Source: Vibrio cincinnatiensis
GTDB taxonomy: Bacteria > Pseudomonadota > Gammaproteobacteria > Enterobacterales > Vibrionaceae
NCBI RefSeq assembly: GCF_022113815.1
Contig: NZ_SGOM01000004.1
Coordinates: 248,001-312,000 of the forward strand
Direction: 5' to 3'
Length of the DNA stretch: 64,000 nt
Shown in pieces: positions 9,791 to 18,662 of the stretch. The notes under the pieces are model-generated. The model saw only the letters and a program-made list of their open reading frames with translations. It was not told where the DNA came from and searched no databases. Numbering within the stretch: the first letter of the stretch is position 1; each line of letters opens with the position of its first letter. The translations under genes and the position numbers were made by a program.

Positions 9791-9879
9791 ATTGTAGTAT
9801 GTCAAATTTTAACAAACCAATCTTGGGTTTTGTTATGTATTGGTGTTGTCTATGCTAATTCTTACATAGGTATGCCAAA
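9791..9879 (-). promoter_or_regulatory. Putative dndBCDE promoter with a 10-base direct repeat
   Basis: On the minus strand TTGGTT (9815-9820) and TACAAT (9791-9796) are spaced 18 bp apart and could be -35 and -10 elements for dndB. The near-repeat GTATGtCAAA (9797-9806) / GTATGcCAAA (9870-9879) places one copy between the -35 and -10 and one about 73 bp upstream, an arrangement that would suit repression. An imperfect inverted repeat (aacaaacc/gggttttgtt) covers 9811-9834. DndB as the binder is inference from its known repressor role. Confidence 0.4.
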
Positions 9880-9945
9880 ATAAGTGTGACATTCTACAAG
9901 GATACTGGTGAGATTTCTATTGCAGGACCGGTTTTTTCTGAAGGT

Positions 9946-11973
9946 TTAGTAGGATGCCGTCGTGCTTACTGTAAACCCTCTGATTTCCTTATGCTGTTTA
10001 CCCAAAAGCACCTCAAATTCCGCTCGCGTCATCTGAGTTTCTTCAGTTGGTTCAAATTCCATCAACTTGGCTACTCGTTTGTCAAAGCTCAGCTGCTTTT
10101 TGTAGTCTTTGTGCTCACTTAGCAGGTAAAGATGCTTGTTTAATAAAGGCGGTCTGCGTTTTTCATCCACATAATCAAAGAAGTCTATGTCTTGCTCTGC
10201 CATTTTGATTTTGATGCGCTCGACTAAAAAGGGCACCGACTTCTCGAAATCGTCGTAAGCGGTTAATGTGAGCTTGCCTGATGTGATATGGATTTTGATA
10301 AGGTCGATCTCGTCATTCAGCTCTCCATACATTTGTAAGCCAGCGCCGACGTATGCACGCAGCAAGAGTGGTAATTCATCGATGTAATCACGATGCAGAA
10401 TGAGTGAGTGTCCTTCATTCAATAAGCTTGCAGGTAAATGTTGGTGGGCCTTTTTACATTGTGTGTTGATGAGGTCCGCATCGGCAATCGCAAAAAGTAG
10501 CTCTGTCGCTAGGTTAATTGCGGTTCTGTAATCATCAAACAGAGCTTTGATATCTCGTTTGAGTGATTCCGGTTGCTGCGTGTAAGGTTTTCGCTTTTCA
10601 AATAGCCCCATAGCAAAGTAGATCAGCAGGTCTTCTTTGCGGCGTTTTTCCGCTTTTTCGAACTCATGGGTATCAAACATTTCTCTCAGTAGGCCAAACA
10701 CTTTCTTGTGTGAGCCTATAAGTGCTCGGATTTTATCTGATTGTTCAAACTCTTCATTGGCAGGTATGCGCCCAAGCTCTAAACATGAATTCCAAAATGC
10801 ATCGAACAGAACTTGGTTTTGGGTGATCAGGAGCTTTGCTTTGTCTTTTGCTTCGACAGGTTCAGGAGAGGTGAGCTGTTGCCATTTATGGTGGCGTTTG
10901 TATTTGCGTTGTAAGTACTGCTGCTCTTCAAGTTTATCTTTGAAGATGTAAAAAATGCCGGGCGCAACGGTAATGGCATCCTCTTGCAAACTGCGTTCAA
11001 TGTAAGCCTTTATCTCTGGCTGAGTGTAATACTTTTGGAAGGTGTTGCGAGAGGTAATCACGCCATCTTTATAGGGTTTGAATTGAGCGATATAACTTTC
11101 ATTGGCGAGCATGACGGAAACGACGAGAACCTGATTCGCGAGCTCCCAGGCTCCTAATAATGCTTCTAAACGTTCGTCTTGATCTTCAATCACGTTGAGC
11201 ACAAAACCTAGGTTGACGATGTCTGAACTCACTTTGTCATTGTCTGGCTGAAAGTTTGGGTCCCACCCAAGTGCATCTAACCCGTGCGCTTCTAGTTCTC
11301 GTAAATCATCACCACGCCCGCAGCCATAATCAAAAATGGAGTAAGCGCCTTCGAAGTAACCGTGTTTTGCTAGGTTTTTCATTGGTGCGGAGAGTTCGTG
11401 ACGGACGAGGGCAGTTTTATAGCGATCGATATCCGTTTTCGTTTCAACATGAAATGTAGAGGAGCGAAATAAACGGCCATCAACAAGCTCGTAACCATGC
11501 CGAGCGATCACATTTTCCCAAGAGCGTTTAAATCCAATGATTCGAGTGTTTTCATACAAGCCTGCATTTTCTCCCTCACGGGTTAGGGAAACAAAATGTG
11601 AATAGTATTCGCTGGTGGGCAATACCATGGTTTCTTTTCGATGCAAGATGGGAGGGTTATCAGAATCATCGTAGCAAGTTAGCTTGTGACTCAATTTGGT
11701 AAGGTCGACGTTTAGGCTTTGTTTAAGGGCAGGGTAAGAATCACGATAAAAATAAGGGTAATGTAGTAGAGAGAGTCGAAACTCTCGTTTAAATATTTTT
11801 ACGAGGTTCCATTGTTCATCTGGCAGTTTAAGGGCTTTAGCAACATCAGAAATAAACTTAGCTAATTCTGGTGGGATAGCACTGAAGGCATCTCTATGAA
11901 GATAGACAGCCTCCGGCAGTTGTTTGCCAACTTGAATTTGTATCACCAGTTTTGGGTATAGTGTTGCATTCAT
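9946..11973 (-). CDS. DNA phosphorothioation-associated putative methyltransferase
   Basis: The 675-residue protein resembles the family annotated as 'DNA phosphorothioation-associated putative methyltransferase', which travels with dnd genes. An SAM-binding motif I, FDYGCGRGDD, is at residues 214-223, an acidic strand (GWDPN) near 236-240, and DIVNLGFVLNVIED near 251-264. The N-terminal 110 residues and the large C-terminal part are of unknown fold to me. The Asp/Asn-Pro-Pro-Tyr motif of most DNA N-methyltransferases is not evident, so the substrate is unknown (DNA, protein or RNA). It precedes dndB in the same orientation after a 176 bp gap that contains its own dnd promoter, so it may be separately transcribed. 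The family link is fairly sure, the activity is inferred. Confidence 0.85.
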   Translation of the reverse strand: MNATLYPKLVIQIQVGKQLPEAVYLHRDAFSAIPPELAKFISDVAKALKLPDEQWNLVKIFKREFRLSLLHYPYFYRDSYPALKQSLNVDLTKLSHKLTCYDDSDNPPILHRKETMVLPTSEYYSHFVSLTREGENAGLYENTRIIGFKRSWENVIARHGYELVDGRLFRSSTFHVETKTDIDRYKTALVRHELSAPMKNLAKHGYFEGAYSIFDYGCGRGDDLRELEAHGLDALGWDPNFQPDNDKVSSDIVNLGFVLNVIEDQDERLEALLGAWELANQVLVVSVMLANESYIAQFKPYKDGVITSRNTFQKYYTQPEIKAYIERSLQEDAITVAPGIFYIFKDKLEEQQYLQRKYKRHHKWQQLTSPEPVEAKDKAKLLITQNQVLFDAFWNSCLELGRIPANEEFEQSDKIRALIGSHKKVFGLLREMFDTHEFEKAEKRRKEDLLIYFAMGLFEKRKPYTQQPESLKRDIKALFDDYRTAINLATELLFAIADADLINTQCKKAHQHLPASLLNEGHSLILHRDYIDELPLLLRAYVGAGLQMYGELNDEIDLIKIHITSGKLTLTAYDDFEKSVPFLVERIKIKMAEQDIDFFDYVDEKRRPPLLNKHLYLLSEHKDYKKQLSFDKRVAKLMEFEPTEETQMTRAEFEVLLGKQHKEIRGFTVSTTASY

Positions 11974-12016
11974 CTAATTAAGTCTCCTCCGATTCATGAA
12001 CCTAAGTTTCAGAAGG

Positions 12017-13258
12017 TTAACTAATGACTTTTAGTTGCTTAGTCCCTGTCACAGAGAGGCTTCCTTTGGCTGCCTCTTCTATATGTCCGCTCCACCAGCT
12101 CATCATTGGGCGGCGGCGTTCAAGGTAGTCAGTACGGTTATAAGCACTACGTACTTGGTTATCATCAACGTGGGCTAGTGATGCCTCGATTAAGTCACGG
12201 TCAAAGCCTTGTTCATTGAGAGTGGTGCTCGCTAGCGAGCGTAGACCGTGGCTAACAAGTCGACCTGCAAACCCCATACGTTTCAGAGCCATATTTGCCG
12301 TTTGGCTATTGCATGGTTTCTTCGGATCACGATCTGAAGGAAAGATAAATTCACGATGGCCGCTTATCGGCTTCATTACTTCTAATAGCGCCAGCATCTG
12401 CTCTGTGAGCGGGATGCGGTGCTCTCTTCTTTTTTTCATTTTCTCGGCTGGAATGGTCCATATCTTTTCTTCCCACTCAATCTCATCCCATCTAGCGCCT
12501 GCGGCTTCAGAAGGTCGTGTCATGGTGTGAAGTTGCCACTCAATTAAACAACGAGTAGTACGCTTTATACTGGCATTGGCGATGGCTCCCATGAGCTCAG
12601 GGAGTTCTGTCGGTGCCAATGCTGCCATATTTTCTTTTTTGGGCTTTTTGAAAGCCGCACGAATACCGGTCAACGGGTTGGCTTGGATGAGGCCACAGTT
12701 GGCAGAATAGTTCATTACTTCATTCAGTCTTTGAACTAAGCGCTTAACCGTTTCTAGACTACCCTTGGCCTCTATTGGCTTAAGAAGGTCTATGACTTGT
12801 GGTGCAGTAATTTGTTTAACCGGTGTATCAGCAAGGGAGGGGAAAATGTGCAAATCAAGAGAACGCCAAATATCAACGGCATAGTCAGGAGTGATATCGT
12901 GCTTTTTGATTTCAAACCATTCTTTAGAAACATTTAAAAATGTATGTTCATGAATCGCTTTGTGTTCCTGTAACTTTTGCTCTTTATATTCCTGAGGATC
13001 AATTCTTTGTGCGATCAACTCTCTTGCTTCTAGAGCACTTTTTCGTGCTTGTACGAGAGAAACATCTGGATAGCGTCCTAAGTTGAGATTTGCTCGTTTG
13101 CCATTTGTTGGTCTGTAGTAATTGAGTTGCCATTGTTTAGAGCCACTTGGCAAAACTCGCAACTTTAGACCTTGGCCGTCAACAAGGCTGTATTCTTTTT
13201 CCTTGGGCTTCGCGTTTTTGACTTCTGTTGCAGTGAGCGGCTTCGTTTGTCTAGGCAT
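12017..13258 (-). CDS. Tyrosine recombinase/integrase, P4 type
   Basis: I start at the ATG at 13258 (413 residues), where the family's usual opening lies; a TTG start four codons upstream is possible. The N-terminal DUF4102-like arm-binding domain is clear (LTATEVKNAKPKEKEYSLVD, then GLKLRVLPSGSKQW). A core-binding SAM-like domain follows, then the catalytic domain with Arg in TRPSEAAGARW (about 248), HGLR (337-340), LAH (363) and the nucleophile Tyr in RSAYN (373). This set is complete, so the enzyme looks active. It lies 165 bp from the 3' end of ssrA and is presumably the integrase that inserted the island there. Confidence 0.95.
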   Translation of the reverse strand: MPRQTKPLTATEVKNAKPKEKEYSLVDGQGLKLRVLPSGSKQWQLNYYRPTNGKRANLNLGRYPDVSLVQARKSALEARELIAQRIDPQEYKEQKLQEHKAIHEHTFLNVSKEWFEIKKHDITPDYAVDIWRSLDLHIFPSLADTPVKQITAPQVIDLLKPIEAKGSLETVKRLVQRLNEVMNYSANCGLIQANPLTGIRAAFKKPKKENMAALAPTELPELMGAIANASIKRTTRCLIEWQLHTMTRPSEAAGARWDEIEWEEKIWTIPAEKMKKRREHRIPLTEQMLALLEVMKPISGHREFIFPSDRDPKKPCNSQTANMALKRMGFAGRLVSHGLRSLASTTLNEQGFDRDLIEASLAHVDDNQVRSAYNRTDYLERRRPMMSWWSGHIEEAAKGSLSVTGTKQLKVIS

Positions 13259-13390
13259 GTTAGGAACCAAAAGTAAGGAACATAATACTAAGGTTCCTAC
13301 AATGGTTACTAAAAGTCAAAGATGTAGTGAAACGTCTTGAGATGCTATAAGACGCTAAGTTATTGATTTTTGGTTGTAGCAGGCAAGAAA

Positions 13391-13412
13391 AAAGACGTCC
13401 TGAGACGTCTTT
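13391..13412 (-). terminator. Rho-independent terminator of ssrA
   Basis: A perfect 9-bp stem (aaagacgtc/gacgtcttt) with loop ctga lies just downstream of the tmRNA 3' end. Read on the minus strand it is followed by a T-run (complement of 13385-13391). Confidence 0.85.
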
Positions 13413-13450
13413 AAACTATGAGTTGGTGGAGCTGGCGGGATTTGAACCCG
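13413..13450. other. Inferred island attachment site (tmRNA 3' end)
   Basis: P4-type integrases recombine in the 3' part of tRNA or tmRNA genes and leave the gene intact. The tmRNA 3' acceptor/T-arm sequence here faces the integrase gene, so the crossover should lie in or near this stretch. The matching repeat at the other island end was not found in the window, so the core cannot be defined. Confidence 0.45.
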
Positions 13451-13791
13451 CGTCCGAAAATCATTCATCATTGGTACTACATGCTTAGTCGATCTTTAAT
13501 TTCACCATCCACCTGCGAACCGACACGCTAATGAATGACTAACCTGAATTATAATTCGCCGTTCATCTCTCAGGTGGGAAAATCCGGGCTAGCGCGTTTG
13601 GTTTTGACTCTCTGTTATTCCCCGTCTTACGTGCGGAAGCTAGGGCAGAGAGGCTCTCAGCAGGGTATTAAGCTGCTAGTGCGTAGTTTTCGTCGTTTGC
13701 GACTATTTTTTTGCGGTTTGTTAACGAGGCCTACCGCACCTCGGCATGCACCTCAGACTTCAAAATTCCCGTCGAATCCAGAATCAGCCCC
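13424..13791 (-). ncRNA. ssrA: tmRNA (10Sa RNA)
   Basis: The minus strand from 13791 begins GGGGCUGAUUCUGGAUUCGA and ends with a T-arm and acceptor half closing in CCA at 13424, about 368 nt, the expected size. The 5' GGGGCUG pairs with 3' CAGCUCC. The tag frame reads ANDENYALAA followed by TAA, the enterobacterial/Vibrio-type tag. tmRNA with SmpB rescues stalled ribosomes and marks the product for proteolysis. It is intact despite the adjacent island. smpB follows upstream in the same orientation. Confidence 0.98.
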
Positions 13792-13859
13792 AGAGGTAGT
13801 TGGTGCATAGTACCAGAATCGAAGATTCTGTCTAGCATCAATTGGTTAAGTGGTTACAA

Positions 13860-14345
13860 TTAACGCAACGCACTTTTCATAACACGCGCTTTTTGGCGCT
13901 GCCAATCTTTATCTTTTAGATCATCTCGCTTATCGTGCAGTTTTTTACCTTTAGCTACACCGATTTTAAGTTTGACCCAAGAGCGCGACCAATATAAAGA
14001 GAGGGCGACAAGCGTCATTCCTTCACGGTTAATACGGCCAAATAAGTTATCTAACTCACGGCGTGACAGCAGTAACTTTCTAACACGAGTTGGGTTTGCC
14101 ACGACATGGGTTGAGGCTTGCTGCAATGGTGTAATGCTCATGCCAGAAACAAAAGCCTCTCCGTCTCGCAAGAAAACATAGCTTTCTGCAATATTGGCTT
14201 TTCCTTGGCGAAGGGATTTTACTTCCCAGCCTTGAAGCTCCAACCCTGTTTCTACTTCATCTTCAATAAAGTATTCATGGCGAGCTTTTTTATTGAGCGC
14301 GATAGTGTTGCTACCCGCTTTTTTCGTTGATTTTTTCTTTACCAT
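13860..14345 (-). CDS. smpB: SsrA-binding protein SmpB
   Basis: The ATG at 14345 gives 161 residues starting [12 protein letters not shown], which fits the family; an upstream in-frame start would add nine atypical residues. The OB-fold body is clear ([47 protein letters not shown]) and the basic tail [20 protein letters not shown] is the part that enters the decoding centre. SmpB brings tmRNA to stalled ribosomes. It lies directly upstream of ssrA in the same direction, the order found in vibrios. Confidence 0.98.
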   Translation of the reverse strand: MVKKKSTKKAGSNTIALNKKARHEYFIEDEVETGLELQGWEVKSLRQGKANIAESYVFLRDGEAFVSGMSITPLQQASTHVVANPTRVRKLLLSRRELDNLFGRINREGMTLVALSLYWSRSWVKLKIGVAKGKKLHDKRDDLKDKDWQRQKARVMKSALR

Positions 14346-14543
14346 AGTGGGTGCATTATACGGATTGGTCAAAAGTAAGGGAATGTTTTTCTTGATGTAG
14401 CATAAGGATATCGTTCGATAACTTCAAGCTGTTCACTGCTTACTCTTAATTACACTATGATAGCGGTTCTCAACTTGAGGTGTACTAGGGATAAACGTAC
14501 AATCAGCCGCAAGCGTGGTTTAGGGTTTATAAAGGGGATAACA

Positions 14544-14978
14544 ATGAAGCAAGTGAGTCGTTCTGCTCTAGTTGCTTTTAGTGCAGAGCAAATGTTTCAT
14601 TTAGTTAATGATGTAGAAAGTTATCCAGATTTTTTGCCCGGCTGTTCTGGAACGCGAGTGCTGGAATCCGCTCCTGATAAAATGGTAGCTTCTGTCGATG
14701 TTGCGAAAGCGGGAATCAGTAAAACTTTTACAACGGAAAACCATCTGAATCACGGTCAATCAATTATTATGAATTTAGTTGATGGTCCATTTCAGACTTT
14801 ACGAGGTGGATGGTATTTTACTCCGTTGGATGAACAAGCGTGTAAGGTTGAATTGAAACTGGAGTTTGAATTTTCCAGTAAAATGATTGAGCTTGCCTTT
14901 GGAAAAGTTTTCAATGAATTGACGAGTAATATGGTGAATGCTTTCACTAAGCGAGCCAAGCAGGTATATACGTTATGA
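14544..14978 (+). CDS. ratA: RatA family protein (START-like, COQ10/ubiquinone-binding type)
   Basis: The ATG at 14544, preceded by AAAGGGGA, gives 144 residues starting [20 protein letters not shown], as in the family; an in-frame start at 14457 would add 29 atypical residues. The protein is a single START/Coq10-like domain ([20 protein letters not shown], then [20 protein letters not shown]). E. coli RatA was reported as a toxin blocking 50S-30S association, while the family also resembles ubiquinone-binding COQ10; which role applies here is not known. It overlaps rnfH (ATGA), a conserved pairing. Confidence 0.93.
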   Translation: MKQVSRSALVAFSAEQMFHLVNDVESYPDFLPGCSGTRVLESAPDKMVASVDVAKAGISKTFTTENHLNHGQSIIMNLVDGPFQTLRGGWYFTPLDEQACKVELKLEFEFSSKMIELAFGKVFNELTSNMVNAFTKRAKQVYTL

Positions 14979-15292
14979 GTATTGAATCAGAAATGATACA
15001 CGTTGAGGTAGTGTATGCGTTACCTCATGATCAGCGTGTGATTACTTTAGTGGTGAATTCGTCTATGACCGTGGAAGAGATCATTCGAGAGTCAGGCATT
15101 TTACAAGCATTTCCAGAGATTGATTTGGCTAAAAATAAAGTGGGTATTTTTAGTCGTAATGTAAAACTTGATGCTACGGTGCGAGATCATGATCGAATTG
15201 AAATCTATCGCCCTTTATTAGCTGACCCGAAAGAGATTCGCCGCAAGCGTGCAGAGCAAGCCAAAGCCGAGAAAAATCATACAACAAAGTGA
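14975..15292 (+). CDS. rnfH: RnfH family ubiquitin-like protein
   Basis: A 105-residue protein of the RnfH/UPF0125 family, a beta-grasp fold: [19 protein letters not shown], then [20 protein letters not shown] and [20 protein letters not shown]. Function is unknown; the family is also found near rnf genes and here with ratA. The start overlaps the ratA stop by 4 bp, so the two are translationally coupled. The tail is basic and rich in Arg, Lys and Ala. Confidence 0.94.
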   Translation: MSIESEMIHVEVVYALPHDQRVITLVVNSSMTVEEIIRESGILQAFPEIDLAKNKVGIFSRNVKLDATVRDHDRIEIYRPLLADPKEIRRKRAEQAKAEKNHTTK

Positions 15293-15303
15293 TGAATACG
15301 CGA

Positions 15304-15425
15304 TCCCCGATGATGATAAACAGGCATGATCGGGGAAGGTTTAGATGATTAAATATGGTAAGTGACGAGTTCTCTTTTATAGGCAGTAGTCAATTCAAAT
15401 GCTGATTAGGCTCTACTCGAGCCTA
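15304..15425. terminator. Two hairpins between convergent rnfH and bamE
   Basis: Stem 1 is tccccgat/atcggggA at 15304-15336, and stem 2 is taggctc/gagccta at 15407-15425 with a five-base loop. Neither has a clear T-run, so they are candidates for transcript ends of the two converging units rather than certain terminators. Confidence 0.45.
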
Positions 15426-15441
15426 GATAAATGAACGCTCT

Positions 15442-15801
15442 TTAGTTTAGACCTTCAAAGAATGCATCACTTTGTTGAAAATCTCCCGAAATGGTTACTA
15501 ATGTTCCGGAATCATTGAAATCAACGATCAAATTCTTCTGAATGGATGGGTTATGCCCTGGTGTATGGTGGTAGATGTAATACCAAGTATTCGGGTAACC
15601 ATTTTCAATGAGCATTGGTGAACCAAGAACGAAACGGACTTGTTCTTTGGTCATGCCAAATTTCAATTGTTCTACGGCTTGTTGTTCAACATAATTGCCT
15701 TGATTTATATCAATTCGGTATACCAATCGTTCAAGTACAGAGCAGCCAGATAACAATGTGACTGCGAGGGGGATGGCAACAAGCCACTTGGTTAACTGCA
15801 T
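15442..15801 (-). CDS. bamE: Outer membrane protein assembly factor BamE
   Basis: A 119-residue lipoprotein. The signal ends in LLSGC, so Cys20 is the likely lipidated residue. The SmpA/OmlA fold is clear: [20 protein letters not shown], then [20 protein letters not shown]. BamE is the small lipoprotein of the BAM complex that folds beta-barrel proteins into the outer membrane. It is convergent with rnfH; recN lies upstream on the same strand after a 145 bp gap holding a 9-bp inverted repeat. Confidence 0.96.
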   Translation of the reverse strand: MQLTKWLVAIPLAVTLLSGCSVLERLVYRIDINQGNYVEQQAVEQLKFGMTKEQVRFVLGSPMLIENGYPNTWYYIYHHTPGHNPSIQKNLIVDFNDSGTLVTISGDFQQSDAFFEGLN

Positions 15802-15850
15802 ATTAAAATTCTACTGCCAGTAAGAGTTAAAACTAGGTTGATAATAAACA

Positions 15851-15889
15851 AGCTCTGAGCAGATGTAAAAACTTCACTCAGCTCAGAGC
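15851..15889. terminator. Inverted repeat between recN and bamE
   Basis: gctctgagc (15852-15860) and gctcagagc (15881-15889) form a 9-bp stem with a 20-base loop. No strong T-run follows on the minus strand, so termination of recN here is possible but not certain. Confidence 0.35.
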
Positions 15890-15946
15890 CTATTAAGACT
15901 ACGAATTTTGAATTAGGTTGCAAAGATTCTTTTAAACGATGAATTT

Positions 15947-17611
15947 TTAAGCAGCAACCAGTAACTCTTTTGCGTTAGCGAGTGTTGATTCTGTTATTTG
16001 GCTGCCACCGAGCAAGCGAGCCAGTTCTGTGATTCGTTGGTCGATATCTAATTTTATCATTTGTGTTTCTGTCTTACCGGCTTTGGTTTGTTTTGCCACA
16101 AAAAGTTGATGATGTCCGCAGCCCGCAACTTGAGGGAGGTGGGTGACGCAGAGTACCTGAGTGGATTCCCCTAATTTTCGTAGCATTTTTCCCACAACAG
16201 CGGCTGTTGGTCCCGAAATACCTACATCGACTTCATCAAAGATTAGGCTAGGTGTTTCTACTTTCTGCGCAGTAATAACTTGAATGGCAAGGGAAATCCG
16301 TGAGAGTTCTCCACCGGAAGCAACTTTGGCAATGGGTTGTAAGGGCTGGCCTGGGTTTGTTGAAACGAAGAAAGTGACATCATCAAATCCCAGTGGGGAT
16401 GGCTGACCATTTTGCTGATTTACATTAATTTTAAATTGGGCTTTTTCCATACTGAGCTCATGCATGCTCAAGCTAATCAATTTATTCAATTCTTTCGCAT
16501 AGCGGCAGCGAGATTTATGCAACTTTTCTGCACAGCTTAAGAATGTTTGATAGTAATGAGTTACCGCTTCTTCTTGCTCTTGTATTTTTTCTTCTGAGCT
16601 ATCGAGTTGAGCAATGTGTTGTAATAAAGTTTGATGATGTGCATAAAGATCTTCAGGAAGTACATGATGCTTACGTGCTAATGAAAGTACTCGTGAATAG
16701 CGCTCTTCTACATAGGCCATTCGTTCTGGATCAACATCAATATTATCAAGGTAAGTACGTAGTTCATTATTGGCTTCTTCTAGCTGAATTACAGCATCAC
16801 TCAGCATGGTGGGAATGCTAGCTAATTGACTATCCATTTCGGCTAGTTCAATCACCGTTTGGCTGATGGATTGAAGTAAGTTGAGTACGTTGACTTCCTC
16901 ACCTTCATAAAGCAAGTTGATGGCTTTTTGGCAACTGATGGCGAGATCGCCGCTGTTGGCTAAACGTTTATGCTCTTGTTCTAATTCGAGAAATTCATCT
17001 TCACCGATCGCCAATTCATTCAGCTCTTTAATTTGATATTCCAGCAATTGGAGCTGAGCTTGATTTTGTTGGCTATTTTCTTGTAATTGTTTTAAGCGGT
17101 TATGAGCTTGACGCCAATGTTGATAAGCGAGGCGCGTTTGTTTTAAAAGGTCATGGTGGCCTGCATATTGGTCCAGCATGGCCAGTTGTTGTTCAGGTTT
17201 CATTAATTGCTGATGAGCGTGCTGCCCATGAATATTAATAAGTCGTTGTCCGAGTGATTTTAATTGGGAAAGAGGGACGGGGCTGCCATTAATAAACGCT
17301 CTGGATCGTCCATCTTTATTGATTATGCGACGCAAAATACATTCTTGCCCATCAAGTAAATCATTATCTTCTAACCAGCGAGTGGCGTGCAGGTTATTAT
17401 CAAGCAGAAAAGCGGCACTCACTTCGGTTTTCTCTTCATTTTGGCGAACCATACTGGCTTCGGCTCGGCCACCAAGACACAAGCTAAGAGCATCAATAGC
17501 GATGGATTTACCCGCTCCAGTTTCGCCGGTAATGGTCGTCATTCCTTTTGAGAGTTCAAGTTGAAGAGATTTGACAATCGCAAAGTTATTTACACTTAAA
17601 TGAGCCAGCAT
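15947..17611 (-). CDS. recN: DNA repair protein RecN
   Basis: The ATG at 17611 gives 554 residues, the usual length; a start eight codons upstream is atypical. It is an SMC-like ATPase with Walker A GETGAGKS near residue 36, a coiled-coil arm with head-proximal segments, the signature [11 protein letters not shown] and Walker [14 protein letters not shown]. RecN acts in double-strand-break repair and is strongly SOS-induced. Two LexA boxes in a long palindrome lie 27-64 bp upstream of this start, matching the double-box promoter of E. coli recN. Confidence 0.97.
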   Translation of the reverse strand: MLAHLSVNNFAIVKSLQLELSKGMTTITGETGAGKSIAIDALSLCLGGRAEASMVRQNEEKTEVSAAFLLDNNLHATRWLEDNDLLDGQECILRRIINKDGRSRAFINGSPVPLSQLKSLGQRLINIHGQHAHQQLMKPEQQLAMLDQYAGHHDLLKQTRLAYQHWRQAHNRLKQLQENSQQNQAQLQLLEYQIKELNELAIGEDEFLELEQEHKRLANSGDLAISCQKAINLLYEGEEVNVLNLLQSISQTVIELAEMDSQLASIPTMLSDAVIQLEEANNELRTYLDNIDVDPERMAYVEERYSRVLSLARKHHVLPEDLYAHHQTLLQHIAQLDSSEEKIQEQEEAVTHYYQTFLSCAEKLHKSRCRYAKELNKLISLSMHELSMEKAQFKINVNQQNGQPSPLGFDDVTFFVSTNPGQPLQPIAKVASGGELSRISLAIQVITAQKVETPSLIFDEVDVGISGPTAAVVGKMLRKLGESTQVLCVTHLPQVAGCGHHQLFVAKQTKAGKTETQMIKLDIDQRITELARLLGGSQITESTLANAKELLVAA

Positions 17612-17635
17612 TTTAGCACCTGTACAATTTAACAA

Positions 17636-17677
17636 TACTGTATAAAGAAACAGTATATACTGTTTCTTTATACAGTA
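17636..17677. promoter_or_regulatory. Tandem LexA boxes forming a 42-bp perfect palindrome upstream of recN
   Basis: Box 1 is CTGTataaagaaACAG at 17638-17653 and box 2 CTGTttctttatACAG at 17660-17675, each a full CTGT-N8-ACAG match. The two are reverse complements of each other, so 17636-17677 is one perfect palindrome with TATATA at its centre. A degenerate third box, CTGTacaatttaACAA, sits at 17620-17635. LexA should repress recN tightly from here. Confidence 0.93.
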
Positions 17678-17727
17678 AAGTTATCTAGGTGAAAATTTTT
17701 ACGCTGTATGATGGAGTGTGAGGTTTT

Positions 17728-18612
17728 TCAAAACAACTTGCTGGACCACCCGAGCTTATTACGCAGAACATGGTAATAACTGTAGTCTTGTGGGTGGATC
17801 AGCTTTAACACATTAGTACTTTGGTAAATATGAACTTCATCACCCGGTGAAACCGGTAAAGAGACTTGCCCATCACAGCTGACTTCTTGTGTTCCTCGGT
17901 TATCGGGCGACACCACTAATTTTATGCGACGTTCGCTATCGACCACGATAGGTCGAGAAGAGAGGGTGTGAGGAAACATAGGAACCAAGGTGATTGCATT
18001 TAAGCTGGGGGATAAAATTGGTCCTCCTCCTGATAGGGAGTATGCCGTCGAACCCGTCGGGGTGGAAATAATTAAGCCATCTGAACGTTGAGAAAAAGCA
18101 AAATTGTTATCAATGTAGACTTCAAATTCAATCATATGAGCGATTTTACCCGGGTGTAAAACAGCTTCATTCAGGGCTGAATTATGACTTTTGATTTGTC
18201 CGTGACGATGGATTTCAGCTTCAAGCAAAAAACGGGTTTCTTGCAAATAATGCCCATCCAGTACACTGCCTAACTCGTTTTGGAAGTTGTCAGGGTTGAG
18301 GTCGGTTAAAAAGCCTAAGTTACCGCGATTAACACCGATGACGGAGATATCGAAACGGGAAAGTACACGTGCAGCCCCCAACATATTCCCATCACCACCT
18401 ACGACAATGGCCAAATCGGCTTTATTCCCTAATTCAATGAGGCTAGCAAAATGTTCTTGAGGGATATCGGTTAGAATTTCACGTAAACGATCATCAATAA
18501 AAACAGACTTTCCGATCGCAGTAAGCCAGAGATAAATCTCCTTATGTGTTTGAATAGCTTGTTGATCTCTTGGTTTCCCAATGATAGCGATCACGTCAAA
18601 TGGATTTTTCAT
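17728..18612 (-). CDS. nadK: NAD kinase
   Basis: A 294-residue member of the NAD kinase family, which phosphorylates NAD to NADP. The diacylglycerol-kinase-like GGDG motif is in [11 protein letters not shown], followed by [13 protein letters not shown], the conserved NE(A/V) segment ([13 protein letters not shown]) and [16 protein letters not shown]. The protein is cytosolic. It is divergent from grpE (144 bp apart) and upstream of recN in the same direction, the gene order of vibrios. Confidence 0.97.
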   Translation of the reverse strand: MKNPFDVIAIIGKPRDQQAIQTHKEIYLWLTAIGKSVFIDDRLREILTDIPQEHFASLIELGNKADLAIVVGGDGNMLGAARVLSRFDISVIGVNRGNLGFLTDLNPDNFQNELGSVLDGHYLQETRFLLEAEIHRHGQIKSHNSALNEAVLHPGKIAHMIEFEVYIDNNFAFSQRSDGLIISTPTGSTAYSLSGGGPILSPSLNAITLVPMFPHTLSSRPIVVDSERRIKLVVSPDNRGTQEVSCDGQVSLPVSPGDEVHIYQSTNVLKLIHPQDYSYYHVLRNKLGWSSKLF

Positions 18613-18631
18613 ACGCTTTCCAACCGAATTA

Positions 18632-18662
18632 GGCTTGAATCAGAATTCTTCATCCCCATAAT
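18632..18662 (+). promoter_or_regulatory. Sigma-32 type promoter of grpE
   Basis: CTTGAA at 18634-18639 and CCCCATAA at 18654-18661 are 14 bp apart and match the heat-shock (RpoH) consensus CTTGAA-N11-15-CCCCATnT. They lie about 95 bp before the grpE ATG. Confidence 0.85.

Larger units (their letters stand above)
4655..13423. mobile_element. Genomic island with DNA phosphorothioation genes, integrated at the 3' end of ssrA (left end not located)
   Basis: The segment holds dndE, dndD, dndC, dndB, a Dnd-associated methyltransferase and a P4-type tyrosine integrase, all on the minus strand and ending against the tmRNA 3' end. An integrase next to tmRNA is a classic island arrangement, and the same tmRNA site carries VPI-1 in V. 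cholerae. I saw no second copy of the tmRNA 3' sequence in 1-13 kb, so the left boundary is unknown. The GH3-AraC-MFS cassette may be in the same island. The start given is the end of dndE, not a mapped junction. Confidence 0.65.

Noticed and set aside
1..13423. Second tmRNA 3' end marking the island's left boundary
   Set aside because: Reading by eye I saw no repeat of the ssrA 3' sequence here; absence is not proven without a search.
13535..13810. Plus-strand ORF of 91 residues
   Set aside because: It is antisense to the tmRNA gene and has no recognisable features.
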